Virus record (IMG/VR): IMGVR_UViG_3300018080_008426
Span: 1-29,965 of that record
Source of the DNA: a virus
Length of the DNA stretch: 29,965 nt
Reading direction: 5' to 3' (one strand)
A program made the translations under genes and the position numbers. Of the stretch, positions 20,502-28,885 are shown one piece after another. The stretch's first letter is position 1. The number at the start of each line of letters is the position of its first letter. The notes under the pieces were generated by a model, which was not told where the DNA came from, did no database searches, and saw nothing but the letters and a program-made list of their open reading frames with translations.

Positions 20502-23500
20502 AGGACCTCCTCAAGCACAATTCCTCCGACGTCGCCGACCCCTCGAATGTGATACGCGCCGTCCTGCTCCTCGTATGAGTAGAACTTGCGTCGGCGGCTC
20601 ATCGGTCCACCAACCCGCGCGAGGATCGGGTCCGTGTGACTCATCTCGGACGCCTCCGAGCAGGTATTCGTGCAGGGGGTCAATGCCGTGTCGTCGTCGA
20701 TCCAAACCACCGGATAAACTCCCCAGCGTGCGTGCCGGTACAGCTCGGACACGATGTCGACACCCATGCCCCGGTCGACCCGTCCGGTGTACGTTAGATC
20801 GATCTTCCTGCGCTCGGGCGCCACCTCGCGCCACTGATCGATCCTGGCTCGACCGGTCGTGACCTCCACGCCAGCCTCGGTAGTGATGGACGACTCCCAC
20901 TCGTCGTTCGGCAGGTCGTACGTCTGCCCGAGTACGACCGTGCCGACCTTGACTGTGTCCTCGCTCGGGGACGGGGTCAAGTTGTTGACGTTCAACGTCA
21001 ACCGCACTCGGGGATACCTGTACTGCTTGTCGAAAATGTGAAGAAACCGATCAGAGAATATGGTGAATGTATCGCCGTCGGCAACCCCGTCGGCCTCTAC
21101 GTTGCACTCCAAGAACAGGCGATTCGGGTTGTTGCCATCGATCCTGTAAATCTTTCCGTTACATGTTCCACCGACAAATGCGACGTACCACTTTCGATAC
21201 TCAGTCGATGCAAACTGATTTGGTAGTGGCCAATCAGACAAATTCGACGCACCCGAACCAAATCGAACACTATTCTGATCGGGAGTGCCGATAACTGTGA
21301 GCGTTGAATCATAGATAAACGGACCACCTCGACCCGGAATCGGCAAAGCATTGCACCAGATTGTCGTCCACGACGTTCCGGCGAAGTCCCCGCCCTCCAG
21401 CTTGAACATCGGCATGTTCAGACCAAAAACCGCAATCGAGTCAAATGCAAAGTTCATGCAGGTTGACTCGTCGCCCTCGTGCCTGCGCCAGTCGATCACG
21501 ATGGTGCCCGACCTGGCGGACGCATCCTCCGGATCCGCGAAACAGATCCGCGGTGATGCGACCAGAATGTTGTCGGCATCGAACTGCGCCCCGACGTCGA
21601 ACTCCCACGTGTCGCCGTCAATGGCGAAGTTTCCTGTCCATTTGCAGGCGATTCCCTGCAGAATCCCGACCGGATTGTAGTGGCACTTTTTCCCCACGCA
21701 CGCGGAGAAGTCCCAGTCGACGTCGAACGCATCCTCGTTCGTCACCATCATCGATCGCCAGTGTGACTCGGACGCGACAGTCCCACCGAACGCCGAGGAC
21801 CCCCACTGCACTTTGCTATCGCCGGCCCCCGCGTACGCGTCTTCCTGCAGCGTGTCTGAACTCACGGTTAACTCGTAGTGTGCGACCTCCCGGTAGTGCG
21901 ACGACGGCGCCCGGAACAACTGCATCTCGTTCTCGAACGCGATTATGACATACTCGCTCCAGTCCGACGGGTCCCAGTTCGTCGGCGTGAATGTCTGCAC
22001 TATTGCCGCGGCGTGCACGTCGTAGAGTACGATCCTGTCGGTGTAGAAGAACAGCGCGAAATGCACGCTGGCATTGCTGCCCGCAGACGTCAGGCGCACG
22101 TCCACACCTGCGCGCCCGCTAATAGTCTTGACCTCGAACCTGGCCGTCGCCCCGCTGTCGTACCACCCGTCGGTGCCGGCCGCCGGCCATCTGTAGTTTT
22201 TGTTCGTCGCGGCACCGTTGGTTATCTCCATGTGATAGAAGTCGTTCTCAGAATCGTTTGCGATCGCCCCGGTTCCCGTAACTTCCGTCCATAGATTTAA
22301 GTTCGGATGCCCGTCGTTCGTCGACGGGTATGCGTGTGGAGTCCATACGACGCTCCACCCGGTCACCGCCGAATCGAATTGCACCCCGCACCACATCGCC
22401 AACCTGTAAACCTGCAGACAGTAGTAGTCAGTGCCGCTGTGATTATCATGCTTCAGCACTACGACATCCAGAAAACCACTGCCATTCAGAAACCTCGCCG
22501 AAATTTGATCGTCGTCAAGACCGTCGCTATCGGTGTCTCCATTGGCCACCGTTCCACCACTTGTCCAGTTCGCCGTGTACGCACCCTCCTCATCGTCTGC
22601 GTGCTGCTCAGTCAACCCAATGTCGCCACCAGCGAGCACGTCGGTGCTGTAAAGTGCCCACAGGCCGTGATACTCTTGGGATATGCTGAGGCCAGCATCC
22701 GCATCGACTCCGGTGGTGATCGGGGTGCTCCAGTTCTGCCCGTCCAGTGTTTTCGACGCATACGCGACGTTGGACCGGTTGAACACCAAGTACATGACAC
22801 CGTCCTGACCGCGCGCGAGGTCGAGATTAACCTCGCTGTTGGCCACGACTTCAGTGGTGACGGTGTCGGCGCTCGACCACGTGAACCCACCATCATCTGA
22901 TGTACTTGAGTACACTCCGTAGTTCGGTCCAGCCCACGTCCTCGAATAGACCACGACCAACCTTGAGCCGATGCGGTCCAGCGCCACCCAATATCTGTCA
23001 GTAATCAGACCAGTAATCTCGCCAACCTTAACCCAGTTAGAACCACAATCGTATGACTTGTAAAAATACAGAGCATTGTTCGTAGAGAACACCGTGACGA
23101 TCGAGCCGTCGTCCAACTCGACCATGTCAAAGCCGGGTGCCTGAGTCGACGTTTCGGTCGGCGACATTCCCATTGTCGCGTTATAATCCCATTGGCAATT
23201 AACTATCGGCAATCCTCCGTGGTCGTTGTATTCGTTGAGCGTCCAGAACAATATCGTCGGCGCATTTCCGGAACCAGTCCATCTTACGACGCCGAGCAAA
23301 CCGATATTTCCACGATCGGCGGTCAACTTCGCCCACTTCTCCAGTTTAATTATTCTTGGCGACGACAACTGGACGTCGTTGTCAACCGCCGTCAGTGTCT
23401 GCGTCAAAACCGGCACGTCCTTGCGCTCTCCGCCCATCGGGTTGAGATCGTCGACTACGTCGTCCTCGTCGTCATCCCTCAAGAAGTCTGGCTCGACGGT

Positions 23501-23731
23501 AAACCTGGCGCCCTCGTCTCCGTTGTAGCTCACGAAGTCGCCGCTGCGCTCAACCTCAATTGCCAGTTCCTGCCGCGAACGCACATAATCGGCAACACCG
23601 ACAAATCCGGTGGGTCCACTATTCCCGCTGTCCGGCTCGGGTATTCTCAAAACATACGCCTCAGCCATCGGCCGATCGATGAACTGCACCTCTTTGTTGT
23701 CGCGCATGGCGCTCATCATGATCCTGCGCAT
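20498..23731 (-). CDS. Large distal-tail-like protein with sialidase Asp-boxes and jelly-roll (1077 aa)
   Basis: The N-terminal ~100 residues and C-terminal ~200 (RYPRVRLTLNVNNL ... RARIDQWREVAPERRKIDL) look like two halves of a distal tail (Dit) protein around a very large insert. The insert contains Asp-boxes at 226-233 (SYDCGSNW) and 278-285 (SDDGGFTW) plus a degenerate one near 326-334, typical of BNR beta-propellers of sialidases, and later (~480-640) a jelly-roll-like region (TARFEVKTISGRAGVDVRL). Such 'evolved Dit' proteins carry sugar-binding modules. No complete sialidase active site is visible, so binding is more likely than cleavage. The ATG at 23731 follows GAGGAGGG, 1 nt past the tape-measure stop. 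Confidence 0.75.
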   Translation of the reverse strand: MRRIMMSAMRDNKEVQFIDRPMAEAYVLRIPEPDSGNSGPTGFVGVADYVRSRQELAIEVERSGDFVSYNGDEGARFTVEPDFLRDDDEDDVVDDLNPMGGERKDVPVLTQTLTAVDNDVQLSSPRIIKLEKWAKLTADRGNIGLLGVVRWTGSGNAPTILFWTLNEYNDHGGLPIVNCQWDYNATMGMSPTETSTQAPGFDMVELDDGSIVTVFSTNNALYFYKSYDCGSNWVKVGEITGLITDRYWVALDRIGSRLVVVYSRTWAGPNYGVYSSTSDDGGFTWSSADTVTTEVVANSEVNLDLARGQDGVMYLVFNRSNVAYASKTLDGQNWSTPITTGVDADAGLSISQEYHGLWALYSTDVLAGGDIGLTEQHADDEEGAYTANWTSGGTVANGDTDSDGLDDDQISARFLNGSGFLDVVVLKHDNHSGTDYYCLQVYRLAMWCGVQFDSAVTGWSVVWTPHAYPSTNDGHPNLNLWTEVTGTGAIANDSENDFYHMEITNGAATNKNYRWPAAGTDGWYDSGATARFEVKTISGRAGVDVRLTSAGSNASVHFALFFYTDRIVLYDVHAAAIVQTFTPTNWDPSDWSEYVIIAFENEMQLFRAPSSHYREVAHYELTVSSDTLQEDAYAGAGDSKVQWGSSAFGGTVASESHWRSMMVTNEDAFDVDWDFSACVGKKCHYNPVGILQGIACKWTGNFAIDGDTWEFDVGAQFDADNILVASPRICFADPEDASARSGTIVIDWRRHEGDESTCMNFAFDSIAVFGLNMPMFKLEGGDFAGTSWTTIWCNALPIPGRGGPFIYDSTLTVIGTPDQNSVRFGSGASNLSDWPLPNQFASTEYRKWYVAFVGGTCNGKIYRIDGNNPNRLFLECNVEADGVADGDTFTIFSDRFLHIFDKQYRYPRVRLTLNVNNLTPSPSEDTVKVGTVVLGQTYDLPNDEWESSITTEAGVEVTTGRARIDQWREVAPERRKIDLTYTGRVDRGMGVDIVSELYRHARWGVYPVVWIDDDTALTPCTNTCSEASEMSHTDPILARVGGPMSRRRKFYSYEEQDGAYHIRGVGDVGGIVLEEVL

Positions 23732-23732
23732 G

Positions 23733-26573
23733 CTATGCCCTCCTCGGTTTCCAGCCCGGCACGGAATTGCCGCCAACAAGTCGACGCATTTTTCCAGTTC
23801 CCTGACGAACAAGTTCAGCCTGCATCTCGTCAACGACCTGCGCACTGTCGCGAGCGAACATGTGCTGCGGCTTGAACACCAAATTGTACGTGTCGCCGCC
23901 CCTCATCTCCCCGCGATTCAGCGAGTTGACGAAATCCTCCCCACCCATCGCTGCAACGACTTCGCGCCGAATGACGCCCTCGCCGGCCTGTAGAATAGCC
24001 GGAACGTCACCAGGTGCAAGTGACGGTCTTACGAACAGACCACTGTGCGCCTTGATGACATTCGAGAACATGCCGGCGCTTCTGCTCATGTTGTTAGCTG
24101 CCTTCACAAAGCCACCTTCGTGGAACCACGACCCGATCCACTCTCCGATGCCCTTACCAATATCGGCCACGAAACCCGCTGCGTGCCCAAGAATCGGAAC
24201 AGCATCTCCCCACTTTTGAGTCAGGTCCATGCCACCGCCGAACGTGAGTAGGTTGCCAATCGCACGCGCAACCGCCTCGGCCAAGGCTAATGCGATCTCC
24301 GGAATCCTATGAATAATTACCGCAATGATGTCAGGAATGCGATCGGTGATTGTGTCAATGATGTCCGGAATGTGCTCAACGAACGCATCTATGATCATCG
24401 GGATGCCTTCGTCGATCAAGTAGTCGAGCACCGGCCCGATGTTCTCCGCGAGCATCTCCCAGAAGTGGACCATCTGCTCGGTTGTCGCTCGAACGTCATC
24501 GACGTTCGCCCCTGCAAGTCCCATCTCAAACAAATCACCAATCTGACCGAAAGGCTTGGCGATGGCACCCAGACCAGTCTCGGCCATGCCGAGCAGCTTC
24601 TCTCCAAGCGCCTCCTTGAATCCACGTGCGATGTCGTCCCACCATGTTGGTTCGGATTGCAACTTTTTTTGTGCCTCCGCGAACGCGTACGCTCGACGCT
24701 CCTCGACAGACTCCAACTCCGCCCCGCCTATCTGCTGATACCAGGAGTCGACCCCGCGTTTCGCGAACTCGTCGGCGAACTTAAGCAGGTCGGCGCGCTT
24801 CTTGGTGAGCGTGTCCACTAGCGCCAGACCCGAGGACGTCCCTGCGCGAGTCAGCGCATCGATCACTCCGGCTGAAATGAAGCCGGCACCGAATGGCGCA
24901 CCTGTTCCGGTGATGTCCTCGGGGAGCAGCTTCGGGCCTTTGCCGCTCGGTGGTTTCTTCTTGCCCTTCGGCTTCTCGCCCGGTGGCGCATAACCAGGCA
25001 TGAAGAACTGCGTCCACTCCTGCGGGGTCTTGAACAACTGGCCTTCCAGTAGACCACCCTGTGCCAGCATGTTCTCGACCATCAACTCCCACGCCTTTTT
25101 TCCCTTCTCTTTGGACTCAAGTTTCTCACGTACGTGCGCAAGCGGATCGTCCGGAATGGTGGCAACCGCGATCGCAATCGCCGACAATCTTCCGATTGTC
25201 GTCAGCAAGGACGTGTTCGCCTTTCCAATCCAACTGACCCATGTCTTCAACTTACCAATCGCCCAGACTGTGGCAAGAGTCTTCGCGATCTTCTCGCCAT
25301 GCTCAAGAATGAACTTGCCGAGTCCGACAATCGCGTCGAACGCACTCTCGACAAACTCCTTGATCTCGTCGCCGTGATTCTCGACCCACTTCCCGACGTC
25401 CTGCATCTTCTGCAGCAACATCGGAATCAGTTTCTTGCCGATGCTGATGAAAACATCGTTTACGACGTTCCAGAATTTCTTGGTCTGAAACTCGAACGTA
25501 TTCGACATCTTCTTGTACGCCTCATCGGTGGCTCCGGCCGCGTTGTTCATCTCAACCAGCGATGACTTGAACTTGCCGATGCCGGAACCGGCCAGCACGG
25601 CGAGACCTTGGATGGCCTCCTGTTCGATCCCCAGTTTTTGCATCATGATGGTGCTGCCGCCAGTCACGTCGTTCAGGGCCTCCAACGCCGCGGTGAACCC
25701 CTTGGTCTCCAAGATGTCGGAAATCGTGGTGCCCATCCTGGCCTTCATGGCCTTGTCGAGTTCCTTGTTGCTCTTGGCCGCCACCCTGATTATGCCGTTC
25801 ATGGCGGTGATCGCCCGCTGCGCGGGAACGCCGAGTGCGGTCATGGCCGCAATCGCCGCGTTGACCTCCTCAAATGACACGCCGGATCCGGCAGCCGCAG
25901 ACGTCACCATGCCGATGCTGCTACTCAACTGCTGGAAGTTGATCTTGCCCAACTTGACGGTCGAGAACAGGATGTCGCTGAACTTGGTCGCGTCGTCCGT
26001 ACTTCTACCGTACGCGTTCAACGCAGTAGTCAGCACGTCGACGGCCGAGAACGTGTCGGACACGCCGGCCACTGCGACCTTGTTCGCGGCACCGAGCAGG
26101 TCCATCGCCCCGGCCGCCTCCTCGGTTCCCTTGGTGCCGGCCGAGATCACCTGGTACAGGCCCTTTGTAAGTTCCCCAGCGCTCGCCGACGTGGTCTTCG
26201 CCATGTCGCGGATCGCCTTCTCAAACTTCCGCATCTTCGGTTCGGCCTTGTCACCGAGCAAGGTGCTGACCTCAGCCAGTTTGGTCTCGAAGTCAGCCGC
26301 GGCCTTGACCGACTTGTAGATCGACGCGGTGAGCGCCCCGAATCCAGCAATCCCCGCATACTTGACCATCTTCTTGGCGAAGCTGCCGATCTTGTTCGAC
26401 GCCCTCTCGAACGCCTTCTCCATCTTGGAGCCGGCCTTCTTGCCCTCGTCCCCGGTCTTCTTGGTCTGGTCCTCCAGCTTGTCGAGCCGCTTGATCAGGT
26501 CGTCGATGTTCTTGACCAGGTTCTTCTGTTCCGCGACAAATTGCAGGACGAGGTCTTCGGATTTCGTCGCCAT
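23733..26573 (-). CDS. Tail tape measure protein (TP901 type)
   Basis: It sets tail length and takes part in DNA ejection. Residues ~85-300 are the TP901 core: FETKLAEVSTLLGD, then KGLYQVISAGTKGTEEAAG, ALNAYGRSTDDATKFSD, SIGMVTSAAAGSGVSFEEVNA and GVPAQRAITAMNGIIR-type segments. The N-terminal ~50 residues are a coiled coil (DDLIKRLDKLEDQTKK). Several hydrophobic stretches follow at ~415-480 and ~750-830. With 946 residues and ~0.15 nm per residue, the tail would be about 140 nm. No peptidoglycan-cutting domain is seen. It starts one base after the previous stop (TAGATG). Confidence 0.93.
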   Translation of the reverse strand: MATKSEDLVLQFVAEQKNLVKNIDDLIKRLDKLEDQTKKTGDEGKKAGSKMEKAFERASNKIGSFAKKMVKYAGIAGFGALTASIYKSVKAAADFETKLAEVSTLLGDKAEPKMRKFEKAIRDMAKTTSASAGELTKGLYQVISAGTKGTEEAAGAMDLLGAANKVAVAGVSDTFSAVDVLTTALNAYGRSTDDATKFSDILFSTVKLGKINFQQLSSSIGMVTSAAAGSGVSFEEVNAAIAAMTALGVPAQRAITAMNGIIRVAAKSNKELDKAMKARMGTTISDILETKGFTAALEALNDVTGGSTIMMQKLGIEQEAIQGLAVLAGSGIGKFKSSLVEMNNAAGATDEAYKKMSNTFEFQTKKFWNVVNDVFISIGKKLIPMLLQKMQDVGKWVENHGDEIKEFVESAFDAIVGLGKFILEHGEKIAKTLATVWAIGKLKTWVSWIGKANTSLLTTIGRLSAIAIAVATIPDDPLAHVREKLESKEKGKKAWELMVENMLAQGGLLEGQLFKTPQEWTQFFMPGYAPPGEKPKGKKKPPSGKGPKLLPEDITGTGAPFGAGFISAGVIDALTRAGTSSGLALVDTLTKKRADLLKFADEFAKRGVDSWYQQIGGAELESVEERRAYAFAEAQKKLQSEPTWWDDIARGFKEALGEKLLGMAETGLGAIAKPFGQIGDLFEMGLAGANVDDVRATTEQMVHFWEMLAENIGPVLDYLIDEGIPMIIDAFVEHIPDIIDTITDRIPDIIAVIIHRIPEIALALAEAVARAIGNLLTFGGGMDLTQKWGDAVPILGHAAGFVADIGKGIGEWIGSWFHEGGFVKAANNMSRSAGMFSNVIKAHSGLFVRPSLAPGDVPAILQAGEGVIRREVVAAMGGEDFVNSLNRGEMRGGDTYNLVFKPQHMFARDSAQVVDEMQAELVRQGTGKMRRLVGGNSVPGWKPRRA

Positions 26574-26987
26574 CTACTTCCCCTTCTTCGGAGGTACCCG
26601 GCGGATCTTGCCCTTCCCGAGGTAAGGCTGGAGCGAGCGCATCGGCCCGTCGAGGTCGACAACCTTGTTGAACTGCTTCACCCTGCGGCCACGCGGGTCA
26701 TACCTGACCTTCTGCTGGTACCACTCTGGCAGGCCCCTTGTGCCCGTTTGACGCCCCTCCTTGGGCACCTGCGCGCCCGTAGACGCACCCGCACCTGCGC
26801 GAGGGTGTCCGCCTTTAGGCGACTTGCCGCCGAGGCCCCTGAAGACCTCGTTGAGCACGAGGAACTTGTCCCGCACGTAAGTCGCCATGATATGCATGAC
26901 TTGCCGGTAGGTGTAGTCGTTCGCCACCCTGAACTCCGTTGTCTGCCGGGCATTCGCGACGACTGTCAACATCTCGATCTGCGTCAC
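26574..26987 (-). CDS. Tail assembly chaperone, downstream partner (137 aa)
   Basis: It lies between the chaperone gene and the tape measure, where the second chaperone frame (gpT-like) of lambda-like phages lies. It begins with GTG inside the upstream stop (GTGA). The N-terminal ~50 residues are helical (TYRQVMHIMATYVRDKFLVLNEV); the rest is Gly/Lys/Arg-rich (LPYLGKGKIRRVPPKKGK-type end). Its frame is -1 relative to the upstream gene and stays open upstream of GTG, so it could also be made as a frameshift extension. Independent translation by coupling is equally possible. Confidence 0.65.
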   Translation of the reverse strand: MTQIEMLTVVANARQTTEFRVANDYTYRQVMHIMATYVRDKFLVLNEVFRGLGGKSPKGGHPRAGAGASTGAQVPKEGRQTGTRGLPEWYQQKVRYDPRGRRVKQFNKVVDLDGPMRSLQPYLGKGKIRRVPPKKGK

Positions 26988-27664
26988 CCGGTCTTGTTCT
27001 GCTCTGCCGGCTCCCCCGCCTCGTCTTCCTTCTTCTCCGAGAGCAGCTTCGCGACGGGGGTCCAGTAGTTTTTTACCAGTCCGACGACGTCGTTAACCTC
27101 GACGACCGCCTTCAGAACCTGCTGCTCCTGCGGGAGCGTCAGGCTGTTCTTCACGAATTCGAACATCGCCGGGCAGTACTCGTACCCGTGGGCCTTGTCG
27201 GTGGCGGTCTGCTTCGGGTTGTCCAGGCCGGCTCGCTTGCGATTGTCGAGCGTGTCCAGCGCGAGGCAGGACACAAGCGTCAGGTCGTTCGACAGGAGCT
27301 TGAAGACGAGTTCCTTGACCTGGCCCGCCACCGCCCCGACGTCCATCTCGTCGGAGTCGGCGAGTGCCTTGTGCTGCTCGGACAGGACGTCGGCGAGCTT
27401 GTTCCGGATCTCGTCGTCCGACTTGCCCGACTTCTTCATCTCCGCGCTGACCCTGGTCATCTCGGCCATCATCTCCGCGTTCGCACGCCGGCTGGAGCGC
27501 ATCGCCTCCAGGAACGGGCCGACTATCTTGGCCGCGTCCAGCTTGTCGAGCAGCACCTTGACGACCGCGTCGCGCTTTGCCACGGTGAACTCGTCCACCG
27601 CCAGGGTTTCCTTGCCGACTGCCACCTTTCTGCTCTTGGGCATGAAGTCCGTCATGGTCTCCAT
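26984..27664 (-). CDS. Tail assembly chaperone (226 aa)
   Basis: By position between tail tube and tape measure, and by its acidic/helical make-up, this should be the gpG-like chaperone that binds the tape measure during tail assembly. Segments seen: TVAKRDAVVKVLLDKLDAAKI, RANAEMMAEMTRVSAEMKK and an acidic end (LLSEKKEDEAGEPAEQNKTG). The start at 27664 (METMTDFMP) follows AGGAGGAG; in-frame TTG upstream is rejected. It has its own leader with an operator-like inverted repeat (27686-27704), the only such site in the late region. Confidence 0.75.
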   Translation of the reverse strand: METMTDFMPKSRKVAVGKETLAVDEFTVAKRDAVVKVLLDKLDAAKIVGPFLEAMRSSRRANAEMMAEMTRVSAEMKKSGKSDDEIRNKLADVLSEQHKALADSDEMDVGAVAGQVKELVFKLLSNDLTLVSCLALDTLDNRKRAGLDNPKQTATDKAHGYEYCPAMFEFVKNSLTLPQEQQVLKAVVEVNDVVGLVKNYWTPVAKLLSEKKEDEAGEPAEQNKTG

Positions 27665-27685
27665 GTTCTCCTCCTGTTCTAGGTT

Positions 27686-27704
27686 TGTATTAACAAAATA
27701 TACA
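27686..27704 (-). promoter_or_regulatory. Operator-like inverted repeat and weak promoter before the chaperone gene
   Basis: TGTAT-N9-ATACA with perfect arms. The minus strand carries a -10-like TATATT (27697-27702) inside the repeat, but no good -35 at 17 bp, so a promoter here would need an activator. Match to the site at 3895-3913 is striking, also in its flank. Confidence 0.5.
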
Positions 27705-27728
27705 TTCTGCTCGGTTGGGTGCGGCGAC

Positions 27729-27776
27729 GGCACTCCGCCGCCGCGGGGGGTCAATGGTGGGTCAACGGGGAGTGCC
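27729..27776 (-). terminator. Hairpin after the tail tube gene
   Basis: ggcactcc (27729-27736) and ggagtgcc (27769-27776) form an 8-bp stem with a GC-rich 32-nt loop region. It lacks a U-run. It could be a partial terminator or an mRNA-stability stem that raises tail-tube expression over downstream genes. Confidence 0.35.
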
Positions 27777-27788
27777 CCGGGTCAGTCT

Positions 27789-28337
27789 CTAGCTCCCCTG
27801 GTCCGGCACCCAGATCCAGCCCAGCGGGTCGGTCGAGCTGCCGCCGTGATCGCCGTCGACGTCGTTCAGGCCCTCGACCTCCAGGGGGGATCCGGCCCAC
27901 TCGTCGCCTCCGCCGAGGCTGAACAGCGACCGCTGCAGGCACTTGTGGATGCGGAACACGATGTCGACGCCGTCGCTCACGCGGGTGCGCTTGCCGTACA
28001 GCGTGAAGTACGTCGGGGTCTCAAGGTCGCCGACGTACAGGTAGTTGCTGCTGCACGACAGGGACTGCCCGAGCAGGAACGACACGTTCTGGCAGTTTAT
28101 CTCCTCGACCTTTCCCGTGTACTTCATCCACACTCTCGTCGCGACCACCAGGTCGGTGGTCCGGGGGAACGAGGTGTCGATGTGCTCCATGAACTCGCGG
28201 CCGATCTCCAGCACCCCCTCCGGCACGTTGCCGATCCGGTACTGGGTCCCGGTGATCTCCGCGTAGATTTCGGACCAGTCACCGACGAGCAGCGAGCTTT
28301 CGTCGTAGGTCCCTTCCTGCGTAAAGTTGTGCGCCAC
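27789..28337 (-). CDS. Major tail tube protein (182 aa)
   Basis: It should form the hexameric rings of the non-contractile tail tube. It sits between tail terminator and chaperone genes, as tube genes do, and is beta-rich: WSEIYAEITGTQYRIG, ATRVWMKYTGKVEEIN, TYFTLYGKRTRV. The end has DVDGDHGGS (159-167) then PLGWIWV. A paralogous copy forms the N-terminal half of 17589-18941. Start is GTG with GAGGAGG 8-9 nt upstream. No signal or membrane segment. Confidence 0.8.
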   Translation of the reverse strand: MAHNFTQEGTYDESSLLVGDWSEIYAEITGTQYRIGNVPEGVLEIGREFMEHIDTSFPRTTDLVVATRVWMKYTGKVEEINCQNVSFLLGQSLSCSSNYLYVGDLETPTYFTLYGKRTRVSDGVDIVFRIHKCLQRSLFSLGGGDEWAGSPLEVEGLNDVDGDHGGSSTDPLGWIWVPDQGS

Positions 28338-28356
28338 TTTCCCTTACCTCCTCACG

Positions 28357-28881
28357 TCAGTCGTAAAACCTGCTCGCCCGCGCCACGTCGGAGAGCGTTA
28401 TGAACCGATACGTCAAAACCCTCCGGAGAATCCCATTCTCCGGATCCATTTTTCTGTTTTCCTCCGGCTGCCCGTAGACGCCGGACGAGTTGACCACGAT
28501 GGCCTTGCGGTTTGTGATTATCGTGGGTGCGGACGGGGTCACGCTGTAGTCGTACAACTGGATACCATCCGCTCCGCCTTCCATCGCGCTTTGAAGTTGG
28601 TCCGCGAGCGCGAGCAGCTTGATGCCGTAGCGGTCGCCGGATGAGTGCCTGCCCTGGACGCGAGAACAGATGGAAGCCTGCAGCATCGTGAAGCCCTTCT
28701 GCCCGGCAGACTCCTCGATGAAGTCCAGGTCGACCCACTGGTCCAGCTCCGACTCGTCGAACGTCTCGTCGCGGTAGTTCACCTTGCCGGACAAACTGTA
28801 CGCGTCCTCGAAGTTTGTCTTGATGAACCGCAGGATCGACCTGTTGATGTTGCCGCTCTTGCGCTTTGCGGGGGTCGTCAT
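28357..28881 (-). CDS. Tail terminator-like protein (174 aa)
   Basis: By position between the HK97-gp10-like gene and the tail tube, this should be the protein that caps the tail and joins it to the head. It begins MTTPAKRKSGNINRSILRFI; the middle has QLQSAMEGGADGIQLYDYSV and the end RVLTYRFITLSDVARASRFYD, the alpha/beta layout usual for gpU-like terminators (end of the tube contact strand with ...LTYRF). No sequence signature is decisive. The ATG overlaps nothing; the site AAGGGTTAG is weak, so coupling to the upstream stop is likely. Confidence 0.6.
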   Translation of the reverse strand: MTTPAKRKSGNINRSILRFIKTNFEDAYSLSGKVNYRDETFDESELDQWVDLDFIEESAGQKGFTMLQASICSRVQGRHSSGDRYGIKLLALADQLQSAMEGGADGIQLYDYSVTPSAPTIITNRKAIVVNSSGVYGQPEENRKMDPENGILRRVLTYRFITLSDVARASRFYD

Positions 28882-28885
28882 TCAT

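Noticed and set aside
20498-23731. Catalytic sialidase (RIP motif LRIPEP near residue 28)
   Set aside because: The RIP-like triplet is far from the Asp-boxes and in the Dit-like N-terminus; no Arg triad or Tyr/Glu pair can be placed, so only a sialidase-like fold is claimed.
28352-28885. Alternative 177-codon minus-strand frame overlapping the tail terminator gene
   Set aside because: Its sequence is Arg/Gly/Gln-rich as expected for a shifted frame of a GC-rich gene; the frame 28357-28881 has normal protein character and ends next to the tail tube start signals.
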